Below are positions 8,104-15,255 of a stretch of DNA of 15,280 bases, piece by piece; positions within the stretch are counted from its first letter, which is position 1; the number at the start of each line of letters is the position of its first letter. This stretch comes from Bacillota bacterium. GTDB taxonomy: Bacteria > Bacillota > Clostridia > Acetivibrionales > DTU013. The notes under the pieces were generated by a model, which had not been told where the DNA came from, did no database searches, and was given only the letters and a program-made list of their open reading frames with translations. A program made the translations under genes and the position numbers. The stretch spans positions 1-15,280 of the forward strand of contig JAEYRF010000021.1 of NCBI GenBank assembly GCA_023409615.1, in the 5' to 3' direction.

Positions 8104-8450
8104 CTCGCATTCGGAAATTCGATTGATTCTATGATACCGGATATGATGATATCCTCAGAAGTAATTTCTCTTATAATCAGGTCAGAACCTGTTATTTTTA
8201 CAATTCCAGATCCGCTGCTTACTCTGACTCTTTGACATCCAAATTCCATGATACCTTTATGGTTCTGTATCATTACATCCCCGTTTCCGACCATGGTTAA
8301 TCTGAGGGTATTCAGAACTAATTCCTTCGGTAGTTCAAGCATCTCCGAGAACTTTTCCCGTATTCCCTTCTTATTCGTGGTTTCTTCTTTTTTCTTTTTA
8401 GGTCTGCTATATTCCTTAATCTTTTTCCTGGAGTTATTCTTCGCCATCAT
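8100..8450 (-). CDS. yqfC: YabP/YqfC family sporulation protein YqfC
   Basis: This is a small sporulation-associated protein of the YabP/YqfC family; the Bacillus member is expressed in the mother cell, with an undefined mechanism. The N-terminal 30 residues are very basic (SRPKKKKEE). The conserved core runs from LELPKELVLNTLRLTMVG to the C-terminus and is beta-rich. I prefer the ATG at 8450 (116 residues; an adjacent ATG at 8447 is equally possible) because GGGG lies 6 bases upstream and homologues start near here. The longest frame begins at 8516, deep inside pdaA, and its extra residues do not look like the family. It overlaps the pdaA end by 17 bases and the yqfD start by 4. Confidence 0.87.
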   Translation of the reverse strand: MMAKNNSRKKIKEYSRPKKKKEETTNKKGIREKFSEMLELPKELVLNTLRLTMVGNGDVMIQNHKGIMEFGCQRVRVSSGSGIVKITGSDLIIREITSEDIIISGIIESIEFPNAR

Positions 8451-9384
8451 ACATGTCCCCGGTCCTTTGAGATGGTAACAGTTCAAGCGGATCACCAAAA
8501 TAATACCCTTTTTCAACGGCTCCTTTTATAATGCTCTCCAAAGCCTGGGCGTTATCTTTTGACACAGCATGTAGAAGTAATACAGCACCGTTGTGAAGAT
8601 TTCTCATTACGATATCATATGCATACTGAGATCCCCTGATTTTGTCGCGATACCAATCATCATATGCAAAGCTCCAGAAAAGATTGCAATATCCCAGATT
8701 CTGAGTCAATGCCAATGTCCTTTCACTGTATTCGCCTTTGGGAGGACGCAGAAAAGGCATGTTTTCGTTAAACTTCTCCTTAAAGGCCCGCTCCAACCCA
8801 AGTACTTCCTCTTCTAACCTGCTATCATCCATCTCAGGTAAACTTGGGTGGTGGATAGTATGATTCCCCACAATGTGTCCTTCTTCAACCATTCGGCGTA
8901 CTAGATCCTGATGTCCGTTCAGATACGGTCCGGTAATGAAAAACACAGCTTTAACATCATTTTCCTTTAAAACATCCAGAATCATTGGGGTATAGCCATT
9001 TTCATACCCCTCATCAAACGTAAGATAAAGAACGCTTTTAGTTGTATCTCCAAGATATACACCGCCGTATTTATCCATAAGCTTAGGCGCCCCGGGATCA
9101 GCTCCGGGTGTCTCATGATTGCTTCTTCTGGATATACCCCACCTTAGCAGATTATTTGTATAAGCAACTATGGATGCAGCACCGCCTTCCGACAGTTTAC
9201 CACTGATTTCATCAGAAAGATCCATGTCAGAAAATTTACTGGAATACACGCCACCCAGATCACTCAGTTCAGTATTAAATGGTAATGTTCTTGAACAGCC
9301 AGACAGTACTGCAGATAAAAAAAATACTGCGGTAAAAAGAGTATAAATTTTTGAGAGTCTCTTATGAGGTGCATTTTTTTTCAT
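8434..9384 (-). CDS. pdaA: PdaA-like polysaccharide deacetylase, predicted lipoprotein
   Basis: This NodB-fold de-N-acetylase is closest to PdaA, which deacetylates muramic acid on the way to the muramic delta-lactam of spore cortex. The family-specific segment RWGISRRSNHETPG (81-94) precedes the catalytic domain: TFDEGYENGY (122-131, base D124), zinc motif H175-x3-H179, RPPKGEYSERTLALT (213-227) and LLLHA (269-273, H272). I chose the ATG at 9384 (316 residues) over 9429 because GGAGGG lies 7 bases upstream and a signal peptide starts at once. That signal ends in LSGC with Cys30, a classical lipobox, so the enzyme is probably anchored outside the membrane. D124 is followed by Glu rather than the usual Asp or Asn. 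Confidence 0.9.
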   Translation of the reverse strand: MKKNAPHKRLSKIYTLFTAVFFLSAVLSGCSRTLPFNTELSDLGGVYSSKFSDMDLSDEISGKLSEGGAASIVAYTNNLLRWGISRRSNHETPGADPGAPKLMDKYGGVYLGDTTKSVLYLTFDEGYENGYTPMILDVLKENDVKAVFFITGPYLNGHQDLVRRMVEEGHIVGNHTIHHPSLPEMDDSRLEEEVLGLERAFKEKFNENMPFLRPPKGEYSERTLALTQNLGYCNLFWSFAYDDWYRDKIRGSQYAYDIVMRNLHNGAVLLLHAVSKDNAQALESIIKGAVEKGYYFGDPLELLPSQRTGDMYDGEE

Positions 9385-9391
9385 ACAGCTG

Positions 9392-9397
9392 CCCTCC
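9392..9397 (-). promoter_or_regulatory. Ribosome binding site deciding the pdaA start
   Basis: GGAGGG on the minus strand sits 7 bases before the ATG at 9384. It favours the shorter product that begins directly with a lipoprotein signal peptide over the in-frame ATG at 9429. Confidence 0.8.
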
Positions 9398-9434
9398 ATG
9401 AAATAACACAAAGCGTCAAGGCCATACATGCCTA

Positions 9435-9455
9435 CTCTATATTTGTATTATAGAG
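9435..9455. repeat. Inverted repeat between the second DUF881 gene and pdaA
   Basis: CTCTATA (9435-9441) and TATAGAG (9449-9455) form a perfect 7-bp stem around a seven-base loop, in the 93-base gap before the preferred pdaA start. No T run follows on the minus strand, so it is not a clear terminator. It may be an operator or an mRNA hairpin separating pdaA expression from the DUF881 pair. Confidence 0.4.
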
Positions 9456-9477
9456 GGGAAAAAATATACCGATTTCT

Positions 9478-10173
9478 TTACTCAAGTGTAGTTAGAAGGT
9501 CTGTTTTGATTGTGGTCCCGTCATCGACAAATTTATTAATCACAATTTCATCTGCCTTTTTTATGGTTACATTCAGCAAATCCTCTTTCAGCATTTCAAC
9601 CACTCCACCAATCAGTGTGAGTGAATGTTCAAGATCATCAGGATCGGCAATGGCCTTTATGGTGAAAGGAGATTTGTACTGTCTTCCGTTGATCATCACA
9701 TATTGTCCGGCTTCTCTTATTTCAGTCATCGCTACAATTCTCTCATCATTAACTGAAATAGCCTGTGCACCGGATGCTCTTAATTCGTTTACGATATTCA
9801 GGATATCATAATCCATAACATGGATAGAGGCATAGTCATCCAGCGTGACAATAATACCCGCACCCTTGACTGTCTCAAGCCCGGCAAATATCCTTGCCTT
9901 TTTTAAACTGTTCTGGATTTGCTGAGAAGCTTCACTGTCACCAGCCTTAACCTTAGCGTAAGTCTGGTTTTCATCCTCCAGTTCAGCAAGTCTTTCCTGC
10001 AGAGAATTTTTTTGGTTCTGCATAGTAATTAACTCATTCTTCAATTCGTCCAGTCTCATGTTCTCATAACTGGCCATACTCTGGTTATAGTTCACACTTT
10101 TATATTGCAGCGCCAACATTACTCCTAAAATAATACATACCACCATTAGTGCGATATTTCTGGTAATCTTCAT
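9478..10173 (-). CDS. DUF881 family membrane protein (second copy)
   Basis: A 231-residue protein with one N-terminal transmembrane helix (about 7-23), a predicted coiled coil (about 38-74) and a DUF881 domain outside the membrane (about 92-225), marked by GAGIIVTLDD (104-113), LRASGAQAISVNDERIV (131-147) and IADPDDL (175-181). Bacillus members (YlxW, YlxX) lie near cell-division genes; no biochemical activity is established to my knowledge. The ATG overlaps the stop of the first copy (10170-10173), with GGAGG about 10 bases upstream. The two copies share domain order but have diverged, consistent with an old tandem duplication whose products may act as a pair. Confidence 0.88.
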   Translation of the reverse strand: MKITRNIALMVVCIILGVMLALQYKSVNYNQSMASYENMRLDELKNELITMQNQKNSLQERLAELEDENQTYAKVKAGDSEASQQIQNSLKKARIFAGLETVKGAGIIVTLDDYASIHVMDYDILNIVNELRASGAQAISVNDERIVAMTEIREAGQYVMINGRQYKSPFTIKAIADPDDLEHSLTLIGGVVEMLKEDLLNVTIKKADEIVINKFVDDGTTIKTDLLTTLE

Positions 10174-10895
10174 TTCTCTACGACCTCCAGTCCTGATATA
10201 TACCGGTCCAGCTTGTCTGCACTGCTGAACTTGGGCAGGACAATTTCTTTTGATTTTGAAATCTCAACTCGTATATTAAACTCTGTCATATTTACAATCC
10301 TGCTGCTTGAACTGATATGTTCATACAACTCATCAGGGTCACCGATTGCTTCGATTATATATGGTACCGGATGACGGTTTCCATTGATCAAGATCGTCGG
10401 TCCCGCGCATACCTGCTCACTCATTGGAACAACACGTTCCCCGTTTACTGCTATTGCTTGAGCTCCTGCCTTCTTCAGATCATTTAATATGACTTTGATA
10501 TCTTGATCATGTATGATAAGCAGACTTAAAGGCATATCAGGCTGACGGGCAGGTGCATCATCAAGTCTTATTGTTATACCGGGTCCTTTAACGCCTACTA
10601 TACCTGTGTGCAGCTTGATAGACTCCCATTGTTTCTCTAATTGATCATCATTTTGCTGTGATACATATTCCCATATAATCTCGTTTTTCATTACGATATT
10701 CTCATCAATGGTTTTCTTCAGTTCCGCTGTTTCCTCCTGCACCTTTGCCAGTTGTGCCTTTAGCGTCTCAACGCTATATTTGTTGGAAACAGCTGCTTTC
10801 TTAACTGTCATTGTGTTTTTGAACTGTACGGCTATTACAATTCCGAATATCATGAAAACGACAAACATAATAATTCTGTTTCCGTTTTTTTTCAT
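10170..10895 (-). CDS. DUF881 family membrane protein (first copy)
   Basis: A 241-residue protein with the same plan as the next gene: a short basic start, a transmembrane helix (about 8-24), a coiled coil (about 40-70) and an extracytoplasmic DUF881 domain (about 95-235), marked by GPGITIRLDD (104-113), LKKAGAQAIAVNGERVV (140-156) and IGDPDEL (184-190). A Pro-rich insert, APARQPDMP (114-122), lengthens the loop after LDD compared with the second copy. The ATG at 10895 has a GGAG site close upstream. A promoter and a 9-bp inverted repeat lie just before it, so this is probably the first gene of the long operon. The function is unknown; a role in envelope or division is only inferred from relatives. 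Confidence 0.88.
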   Translation of the reverse strand: MKKNGNRIIMFVVFMIFGIVIAVQFKNTMTVKKAAVSNKYSVETLKAQLAKVQEETAELKKTIDENIVMKNEIIWEYVSQQNDDQLEKQWESIKLHTGIVGVKGPGITIRLDDAPARQPDMPLSLLIIHDQDIKVILNDLKKAGAQAIAVNGERVVPMSEQVCAGPTILINGNRHPVPYIIEAIGDPDELYEHISSSSRIVNMTEFNIRVEISKSKEIVLPKFSSADKLDRYISGLEVVEK

Positions 10896-10918
10896 AGCTT
10901 CTCCAACTCGAAATAATA

Positions 10919-10968
10919 AGTCTATTATAACATTCTATTGCATACCTCAATTCTACTTTTAATAGACT
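10919..10968. repeat. 9-bp inverted repeat framing the DUF881 promoter
   Basis: AGTCTATTA (10919-10927) and TAATAGACT (10960-10968) are perfect inverted copies 32 bases apart. The inner copy overlaps the -10 box and the other lies just upstream of the -35, a layout expected of an operator for a dimeric repressor or a looping regulator. No regulator gene is visible nearby. Confidence 0.5.
10924..10950 (-). promoter_or_regulatory. Probable sigma-A promoter of the DUF881-recO operon
   Basis: On the minus strand TATAAT (10929-10924) is preceded by TG one base upstream, making an extended -10. A -35-like TTGAGG lies at 10950-10945 with a short 15-base spacer. Transcription would start about 20-25 bases before the ribosome site of the first DUF881 gene. 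Confidence 0.6.
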
Positions 10969-11038
10969 GTAATTTCAAGTAGATAAGCTGAATTATGTTT
11001 TTAGTGCACTTCCTATGAATTATTTAATAATATATTTT

Positions 11039-13483
11039 TCAACTGCGACTTATCTCCCTTACCTTTCGCACATAAATATTCGTTAATTCCTCTGCAAATT
11101 CTGCGTCGACACCTTCGCTGATAACACTGCATACAGGCTTCTCTGCATCAGGCAACACAAGCACCCATCCTTTATCCTGATAAACCTTAACGCCCTCCAG
11201 TGTTTCGAGCTTTGCTCCCGAATGCTCCTGGATCAGTCGTCGAATCACTTTCCCTTTAGCATTCCAGCCGCAATCTACCTCTTGCCTGTGCATATGGATT
11301 TCAGGGAGCATATCGACAAGCTTGGATAAGCTGATATTATTCACCGACATATAATCGAGTAACCTGACAAGCCCTGCAACTGAATCAAAATTCAATGTGA
11401 ACTGTTCCAACAGATCCTCCTTCGCATCACGTTCAAGAAGCTTCCCCATAATATCACGCTGAGAGTTTTTTGTCCTGATAACTCTCCCTTGATATTCTTC
11501 TGCCAGCTGCTCTACAGCCTGACTTGCCGAAAAAGGCACTACAACTGTTCTCCCTTGAATTTTTCGAAACAGGATCAGAGAGATCAATGCAATGAACATA
11601 TCCTCAGTAATAAGTCTGCCTTTGTCATCTACAAGCATCATTTTTTCACAGGATTCTTCGATTGAAACACCAAGATCAAACCTGCCATTTCGTACACGAC
11701 TGCAAAAATGTGCTACATCATTCATCTGATCTGTTCCATCCAAATTAATAGAAATTGAATCTACAGTACATCCCACTTCATTTAGTAGATTTTTTATAAC
11801 GCCTGTAATACAATCAGAACTTGAATTCAATGCAATTCTGTACTCCAGATGGTCAGACTGAACTCCCTGTAGAATACTCTTTAAATAAAATTCTTCAAAT
11901 CCTTGAACCTCTGTCACATTTTTCAGGCAGTCTCCCTCGCACCTGTGAAAATCATCTCTTGCAAATACATTTTCTATTTTCCTTTCAACGTTTCTATTGA
12001 TATTGCTTCCCGTTTTATCCAGGAAGTCAATAAATATCTTTTGTTTATTCTGTGGGCATGCACTAATATGAACCCCGCCGTCTAGTTTGTAAAGACGAAC
12101 TGCCGAACGGAAAGCCGGCAGTAATTGCCTTTTGAAATCGCTTACATAGACACCCGATGAGAGCATACCTGAAACCATTGCACTCTTTATCATTACAGCA
12201 GCATCAGAATCGTCACAGCTTATCCCAAGTCCGCCTTTGTTTGCACTTATCGAGCCATAAGAGGCCCCAAGTTTTGCTGCAAATTCCGGGGTGATATCAG
12301 TATTGACTTCACCTGATACTCCCCTGTTCCCGAATATTTGTCTCCCTGCTTTAGAACCCCAGACAATGTTGAAATCCACCTGTGCACACTGCTCTACATA
12401 TTTATCAGGCCATATTTTCACAGCCGGCTTAATGACGACACGCTCACCTATCAGCGAATGTTCTCCAACAATCGATTGTTCAAATGCACACACATCCTGC
12501 TTCAGCTGGACATGATCACATATAACACTGCCTCGCAATTGTACATTTCTACTGAGTGTGCTGTTTTTCCAGATCACACTTTTCTTGATTCCGCAATTTT
12601 CCGATATGATGTTATGATCACCAATAACAGAGTAACTCCCAATCTGTGCGCCTTGACGTATATGGCATTGTGAGCCGATGATACAAGGAGAACTCAATGA
12701 TGCATCTTCTTCTATGATCGTTCCTTCACCTATCCAGATACCCTTGCTAAACTCACGGCCTGGAATATTCACACGGACCTTGCCGTCCAGAATATCTGCA
12801 TGAGCTTGAGTATAAGCGCAGACATCTCCTATGTCACACCAGTATTCCTCCGTAATGTACCCAAACATCCTCTTTTTTTCTTTTAGTAATATCGGGAATA
12901 GATCACGACTGAAGTCAAAAACCGTATCTGGTTTTATATAGCTAAATATTTCAGGTGACAGAATATAGATACCCGTATTGACTGTATCGCTAAAAACTTC
13001 ACCCCAGCATGGCTTCTCCAGAAAACGGATGATCCTGCCTTCCTGATCGGTTACGACTACACCGTACTCCAGAGGAATATCGACTCTTTTTAGAATTAAA
13101 GTTGCCATTGCATCTTTCTGTCTATGAAAATGAATGGCTTTCCTAAGATCAATATCTGTGAGCGCATCTCCGCTTATAACCAAAAAAGGTTCATCCAGAA
13201 AATCTTCGGCATTTTTTACACTCCCGGCAGTACCCAATGGCTTTTGTTCAATATAGTACCGCATTTTAATACCGAATGCATCTCCATCACCAAAGTATTC
13301 ACTGATTAAATCAGGCATATATTGGAGTGTTGCAGCCATATTAATAATATCATTTCTTTTCAGAAGCTCCGTGATATGCTCAATTACAGGCTTGTTTGCA
13401 ACAGTAACCATAGGCTTTGGTTTGCTGCATGTAAGAGGCCTGAGTCTGGTACCCTCACCACCGGCCATAATTACAGCTTTCAT
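11039..13483 (-). CDS. Mannose-1-phosphate guanylyltransferase-like protein fused to a degenerate phosphomannomutase-like domain
   Basis: An 814-residue cytoplasmic protein. Residues 1-235 are a sugar-phosphate nucleotidyltransferase: GGEGTRLRPLT (8-18), KPKPM (21-25), SGD with metal-binding D106, EKP (156-158) and WCDIGD (215-220). Left-handed beta-helix repeats follow (about 248-355). Residues about 380-808 resemble phosphomannomutase but lack its active site: the serine loop is SACPQN (474-479), the magnesium loop is IEESCEK (608-614) instead of DGDGDR, and the C-terminal phosphate loop is LPDAEKP (777-783) instead of RPSGTEP. The family is usually annotated as making GDP-mannose; nucleotide and sugar choice cannot be read here. 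The ATG at 13483 has AAGGG 9 bases upstream. A separate promoter was not firmly found. Confidence 0.85.
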   Translation of the reverse strand: MKAVIMAGGEGTRLRPLTCSKPKPMVTVANKPVIEHITELLKRNDIINMAATLQYMPDLISEYFGDGDAFGIKMRYYIEQKPLGTAGSVKNAEDFLDEPFLVISGDALTDIDLRKAIHFHRQKDAMATLILKRVDIPLEYGVVVTDQEGRIIRFLEKPCWGEVFSDTVNTGIYILSPEIFSYIKPDTVFDFSRDLFPILLKEKKRMFGYITEEYWCDIGDVCAYTQAHADILDGKVRVNIPGREFSKGIWIGEGTIIEEDASLSSPCIIGSQCHIRQGAQIGSYSVIGDHNIISENCGIKKSVIWKNSTLSRNVQLRGSVICDHVQLKQDVCAFEQSIVGEHSLIGERVVIKPAVKIWPDKYVEQCAQVDFNIVWGSKAGRQIFGNRGVSGEVNTDITPEFAAKLGASYGSISANKGGLGISCDDSDAAVMIKSAMVSGMLSSGVYVSDFKRQLLPAFRSAVRLYKLDGGVHISACPQNKQKIFIDFLDKTGSNINRNVERKIENVFARDDFHRCEGDCLKNVTEVQGFEEFYLKSILQGVQSDHLEYRIALNSSSDCITGVIKNLLNEVGCTVDSISINLDGTDQMNDVAHFCSRVRNGRFDLGVSIEESCEKMMLVDDKGRLITEDMFIALISLILFRKIQGRTVVVPFSASQAVEQLAEEYQGRVIRTKNSQRDIMGKLLERDAKEDLLEQFTLNFDSVAGLVRLLDYMSVNNISLSKLVDMLPEIHMHRQEVDCGWNAKGKVIRRLIQEHSGAKLETLEGVKVYQDKGWVLVLPDAEKPVCSVISEGVDAEFAEELTNIYVRKVREISRS

Positions 13484-13840
13484 TCATCTCATCCCTTCAT
13501 TACTTTTTCAGATATTTTTTATTCCAATCATAATTTCTGTTGACTCGTCACAAATAATTCAAGATTCCAGATAATGGCTGTGAATTTTCCTGCAAAAGAA
13601 TGTATATGCTAGATAAGCAGAAAAAATATGATTTAAAGTTAAGCTGTTAAAATTAACTGAGATACCATAATATCTTGGTTAGATAAAGGAAATAAAATTG
13701 CAGAAGACGAGACTAACTATATGAAGTCAAGCGTTTAGAAGTAAAAAACTTAAGTTTTTTAGATTGAGAATGAACCTTGAAAACTGCATGACGAAATAAG
13801 CATCGGAATGATGCCAGGCAACGGAGCTATTAAAATAGTG
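13484..13840. other. Intergenic region between the nucleotidyltransferase gene and the IS110 recombinase
   Basis: No gene is visible in these 357 bases. The part next to 13483 should hold the nucleotidyltransferase promoter; a weak candidate is TTGTGA (13553-13548) with TATGAT (13532-13527), spacer only 15. The part next to 13841 should hold the right end of the IS110 element. It contains the 18-base palindrome at 13743-13760, a small hairpin GCATC/GATGC (13800-13804/13810-13814) and two short matches to the large loop of the candidate bridge RNA (13678-13686, 13786-13793). The exact insertion boundary is not determined. Confidence 0.5.
13743..13760. repeat. Perfect 18-base palindrome
   Basis: AAAAAACTT is followed directly by AAGTTTTTT. 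As RNA either strand can form an A/T stem ending in U residues, so it could act as a weak bidirectional terminator insulating the nucleotidyltransferase gene from the insertion element. It contains no G-C-rich stem. Confidence 0.45.
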
Positions 13841-15022
13841 CTAAACTGCCTGCGCTACAAAGCGTTGATTGTTCTTAAGCAAGTAAAAAAGCACTCGGAC
13901 CAACTTCTTAGCAGTGTGGCTTAAAGCGACAAAGAAGTGCTTGCCCTCACTAACTTTCTTATCTCTGTAAGATCTGAAAGCAGTATCACGCATACAAACA
14001 AGCCTAACAGCGTTTAAAATTGCCCAGCGTAGATACTTTGAACCTCGTTTCACCATTGTGGCATGGGATGCAGTGAAATTGCCAGATTGGTATGTAGATG
14101 GTTCGAGTCCTGCGAAAGCAAGAAGCTTTGCCGGCGACTCAAACAATTCCACATCACCAATCTCAGCAAGTATAATGGCAGCGAGGGTATAAGAAATTCC
14201 CGGGACGCTCATGATCGGAGAGTCAATCTCCAGCATAACTTGCTTGATTTGCTTATCAAGAAGATCGATTTGATCCTGGAGAAATAGAATCGTTCTTATG
14301 ACCTGCTGAAGTTCGAATCCAAGGGCCGGGCTGTTGCTGCCAATGGAGTTACGGGCAAGTTCACGGATTTCAACAGCTTTGTCCCTTTGATAACGTCCGC
14401 GGGAATTACTCGACAATAGGTTCACAAGGCGGGTGAGATGACAGTTGGCGATCGCCCCGGTATTTGGCAGTTCGAGTAGAGTAAGTAGCATGGACTTTTG
14501 AGTAGTGGCCCAAACGATAGCATGAAGTTCAGGGAATACAATATCGATGATTCTGGCGTAAGAGACTTTGAACCTTGATCTCTCCTGAACCAGACGAAAA
14601 CGATGTCTGGTAAGTGCTTTCAACTCTTGAATATGGTATGATACTGGAGTGTAGGGCTTGATGTCCTCCGTAATCAGCATCATCGTGATAAACCGAGCAT
14701 CGGACTTGTCCGTTTTAGTCTTTCTAAGGCTTTGACCTTTTCTGAAAAGATTAGTGCTCAGTGGGTTGAGAACCACAGGATTGAGATTCTTAGCGAGAAG
14801 AAAATCAATCAGATTGTTGCTGTAGTGACCGGTGGCTTCAAGCCCTATCCTCATATTTAGGGGAGAAGGGTTCGATTCAAAGGACAAGATAGTCTCGTAG
14901 AGTTCCCGGAACCCAGCCATTGAATTTGAGATTGTGAAGGCATTTCGCAGCACTTCGCCGTCGGAATTGGTGATAAAACAATCGTGTTTGTCTTTAGCAA
15001 CATCGATACCTACGTAGATCAT
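13841..15022 (-). CDS. IS110-family DEDD recombinase (transposase)
   Basis: This 393-residue recombinase moves the element through a circular intermediate. The N-terminal RuvC-like DEDD domain shows YVGIDVAKDKHD with D7, GLEATGHY with E62, and KTDKSDAR with D105 and D108, so all four acidic residues are in place. A coiled-coil linker (about 235-270) leads to the C-terminal Transposase_20 domain: VPGIS (273-277), LLAFAGLEPSTYQSGNF (300-316) and KRGSKYLR (325-332). Ser313 of YQSG is the likely catalytic serine by comparison with IS621. The ATG at 15022 has AAGGAG 7 bases upstream. No frameshift or stop interrupts the gene, so it may be active. It is divergent from the partial frame at 15256. 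Confidence 0.95.
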   Translation of the reverse strand: MIYVGIDVAKDKHDCFITNSDGEVLRNAFTISNSMAGFRELYETILSFESNPSPLNMRIGLEATGHYSNNLIDFLLAKNLNPVVLNPLSTNLFRKGQSLRKTKTDKSDARFITMMLITEDIKPYTPVSYHIQELKALTRHRFRLVQERSRFKVSYARIIDIVFPELHAIVWATTQKSMLLTLLELPNTGAIANCHLTRLVNLLSSNSRGRYQRDKAVEIRELARNSIGSNSPALGFELQQVIRTILFLQDQIDLLDKQIKQVMLEIDSPIMSVPGISYTLAAIILAEIGDVELFESPAKLLAFAGLEPSTYQSGNFTASHATMVKRGSKYLRWAILNAVRLVCMRDTAFRSYRDKKVSEGKHFFVALSHTAKKLVRVLFYLLKNNQRFVAQAV

Positions 15023-15057
15023 AACGGGTCTCCTTCCAAGTTATTAAGACGCCATGT

Positions 15058-15209
15058 TTCCACAGACGTGTTTGCTAAATGTAGCCTTGTTCAATATAAA
15101 ACGTCATGCGTTATCTAACTAATCAACAAATAAGCAAACGGCTGTGGTTAGAGCCTCAAGAAAATAGTCTAAGCTATAGGTGTAATAACTAATCCACAGC
15201 GTCTGTGAA
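15058..15209 (-). ncRNA. Candidate IS110 bridge RNA with two large loops
   Basis: Read on the minus strand toward the recombinase, three stems form a closed junction. The outer stem pairs 15200-15209 with 15058-15068 (CACAGACG/CGTCTGTG plus two more pairs after a bulge). Stem 1 pairs 15189-15199 with 15142-15151 (CTGTGGATTAG/CTAACCACAG, one bulged A) and encloses 37 bases. Stem 2 pairs 15133-15139 with 15070-15076 (GTTTGCT/AGCAAAC) and encloses 56 bases. The stems abut with at most two unpaired bases between them. Known IS110 bridge RNAs are encoded upstream of the recombinase and carry a target-binding and a donor-binding loop, which this layout resembles. Expression and function are inferred. 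Confidence 0.55.
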
Positions 15210-15255
15210 CATTATAGTCTATCATTAGAAAATGAGGTAGAAAGGAAGACGTATA

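Larger units (their letters stand above)
13784..15220 (-). mobile_element. IS110-family insertion sequence (boundaries approximate)
   Basis: The element comprises an intact DEDD recombinase gene, about 200 bases of structured DNA upstream and a short downstream end. IS110 elements generally lack terminal inverted repeats and target duplications, so the ends cannot be read directly. The limits given are a guess: the CT dinucleotides at 13784-13785 and 15219-15220 lie next to the short guide-like matches, and a CT core is known for IS621. A total near 1.4 kb is normal for the family. Confidence 0.5.

Noticed and set aside
8450..8516. N-terminal extension of yqfC beginning inside pdaA
   Set aside because: The added 22 residues lie in the middle of pdaA coding sequence and do not resemble the family; a start at 8450 or 8447 with GGGG upstream fits better.
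9385..9429. Longer pdaA start at 9429
   Set aside because: The extra residues would precede the signal peptide, and the strong GGAGGG site at 9392-9397 points to 9384.
9385..9480. Forespore sigma-G promoter before pdaA
   Set aside because: pdaA is sigma-G dependent in Bacillus, but no -35/-10 pair with correct spacing could be found here by eye.
15058..15209. CRISPR array or riboswitch in the structured region
   Set aside because: There are no regularly spaced identical repeats, and the structure precedes a recombinase gene; a bridge-RNA layout explains it better.
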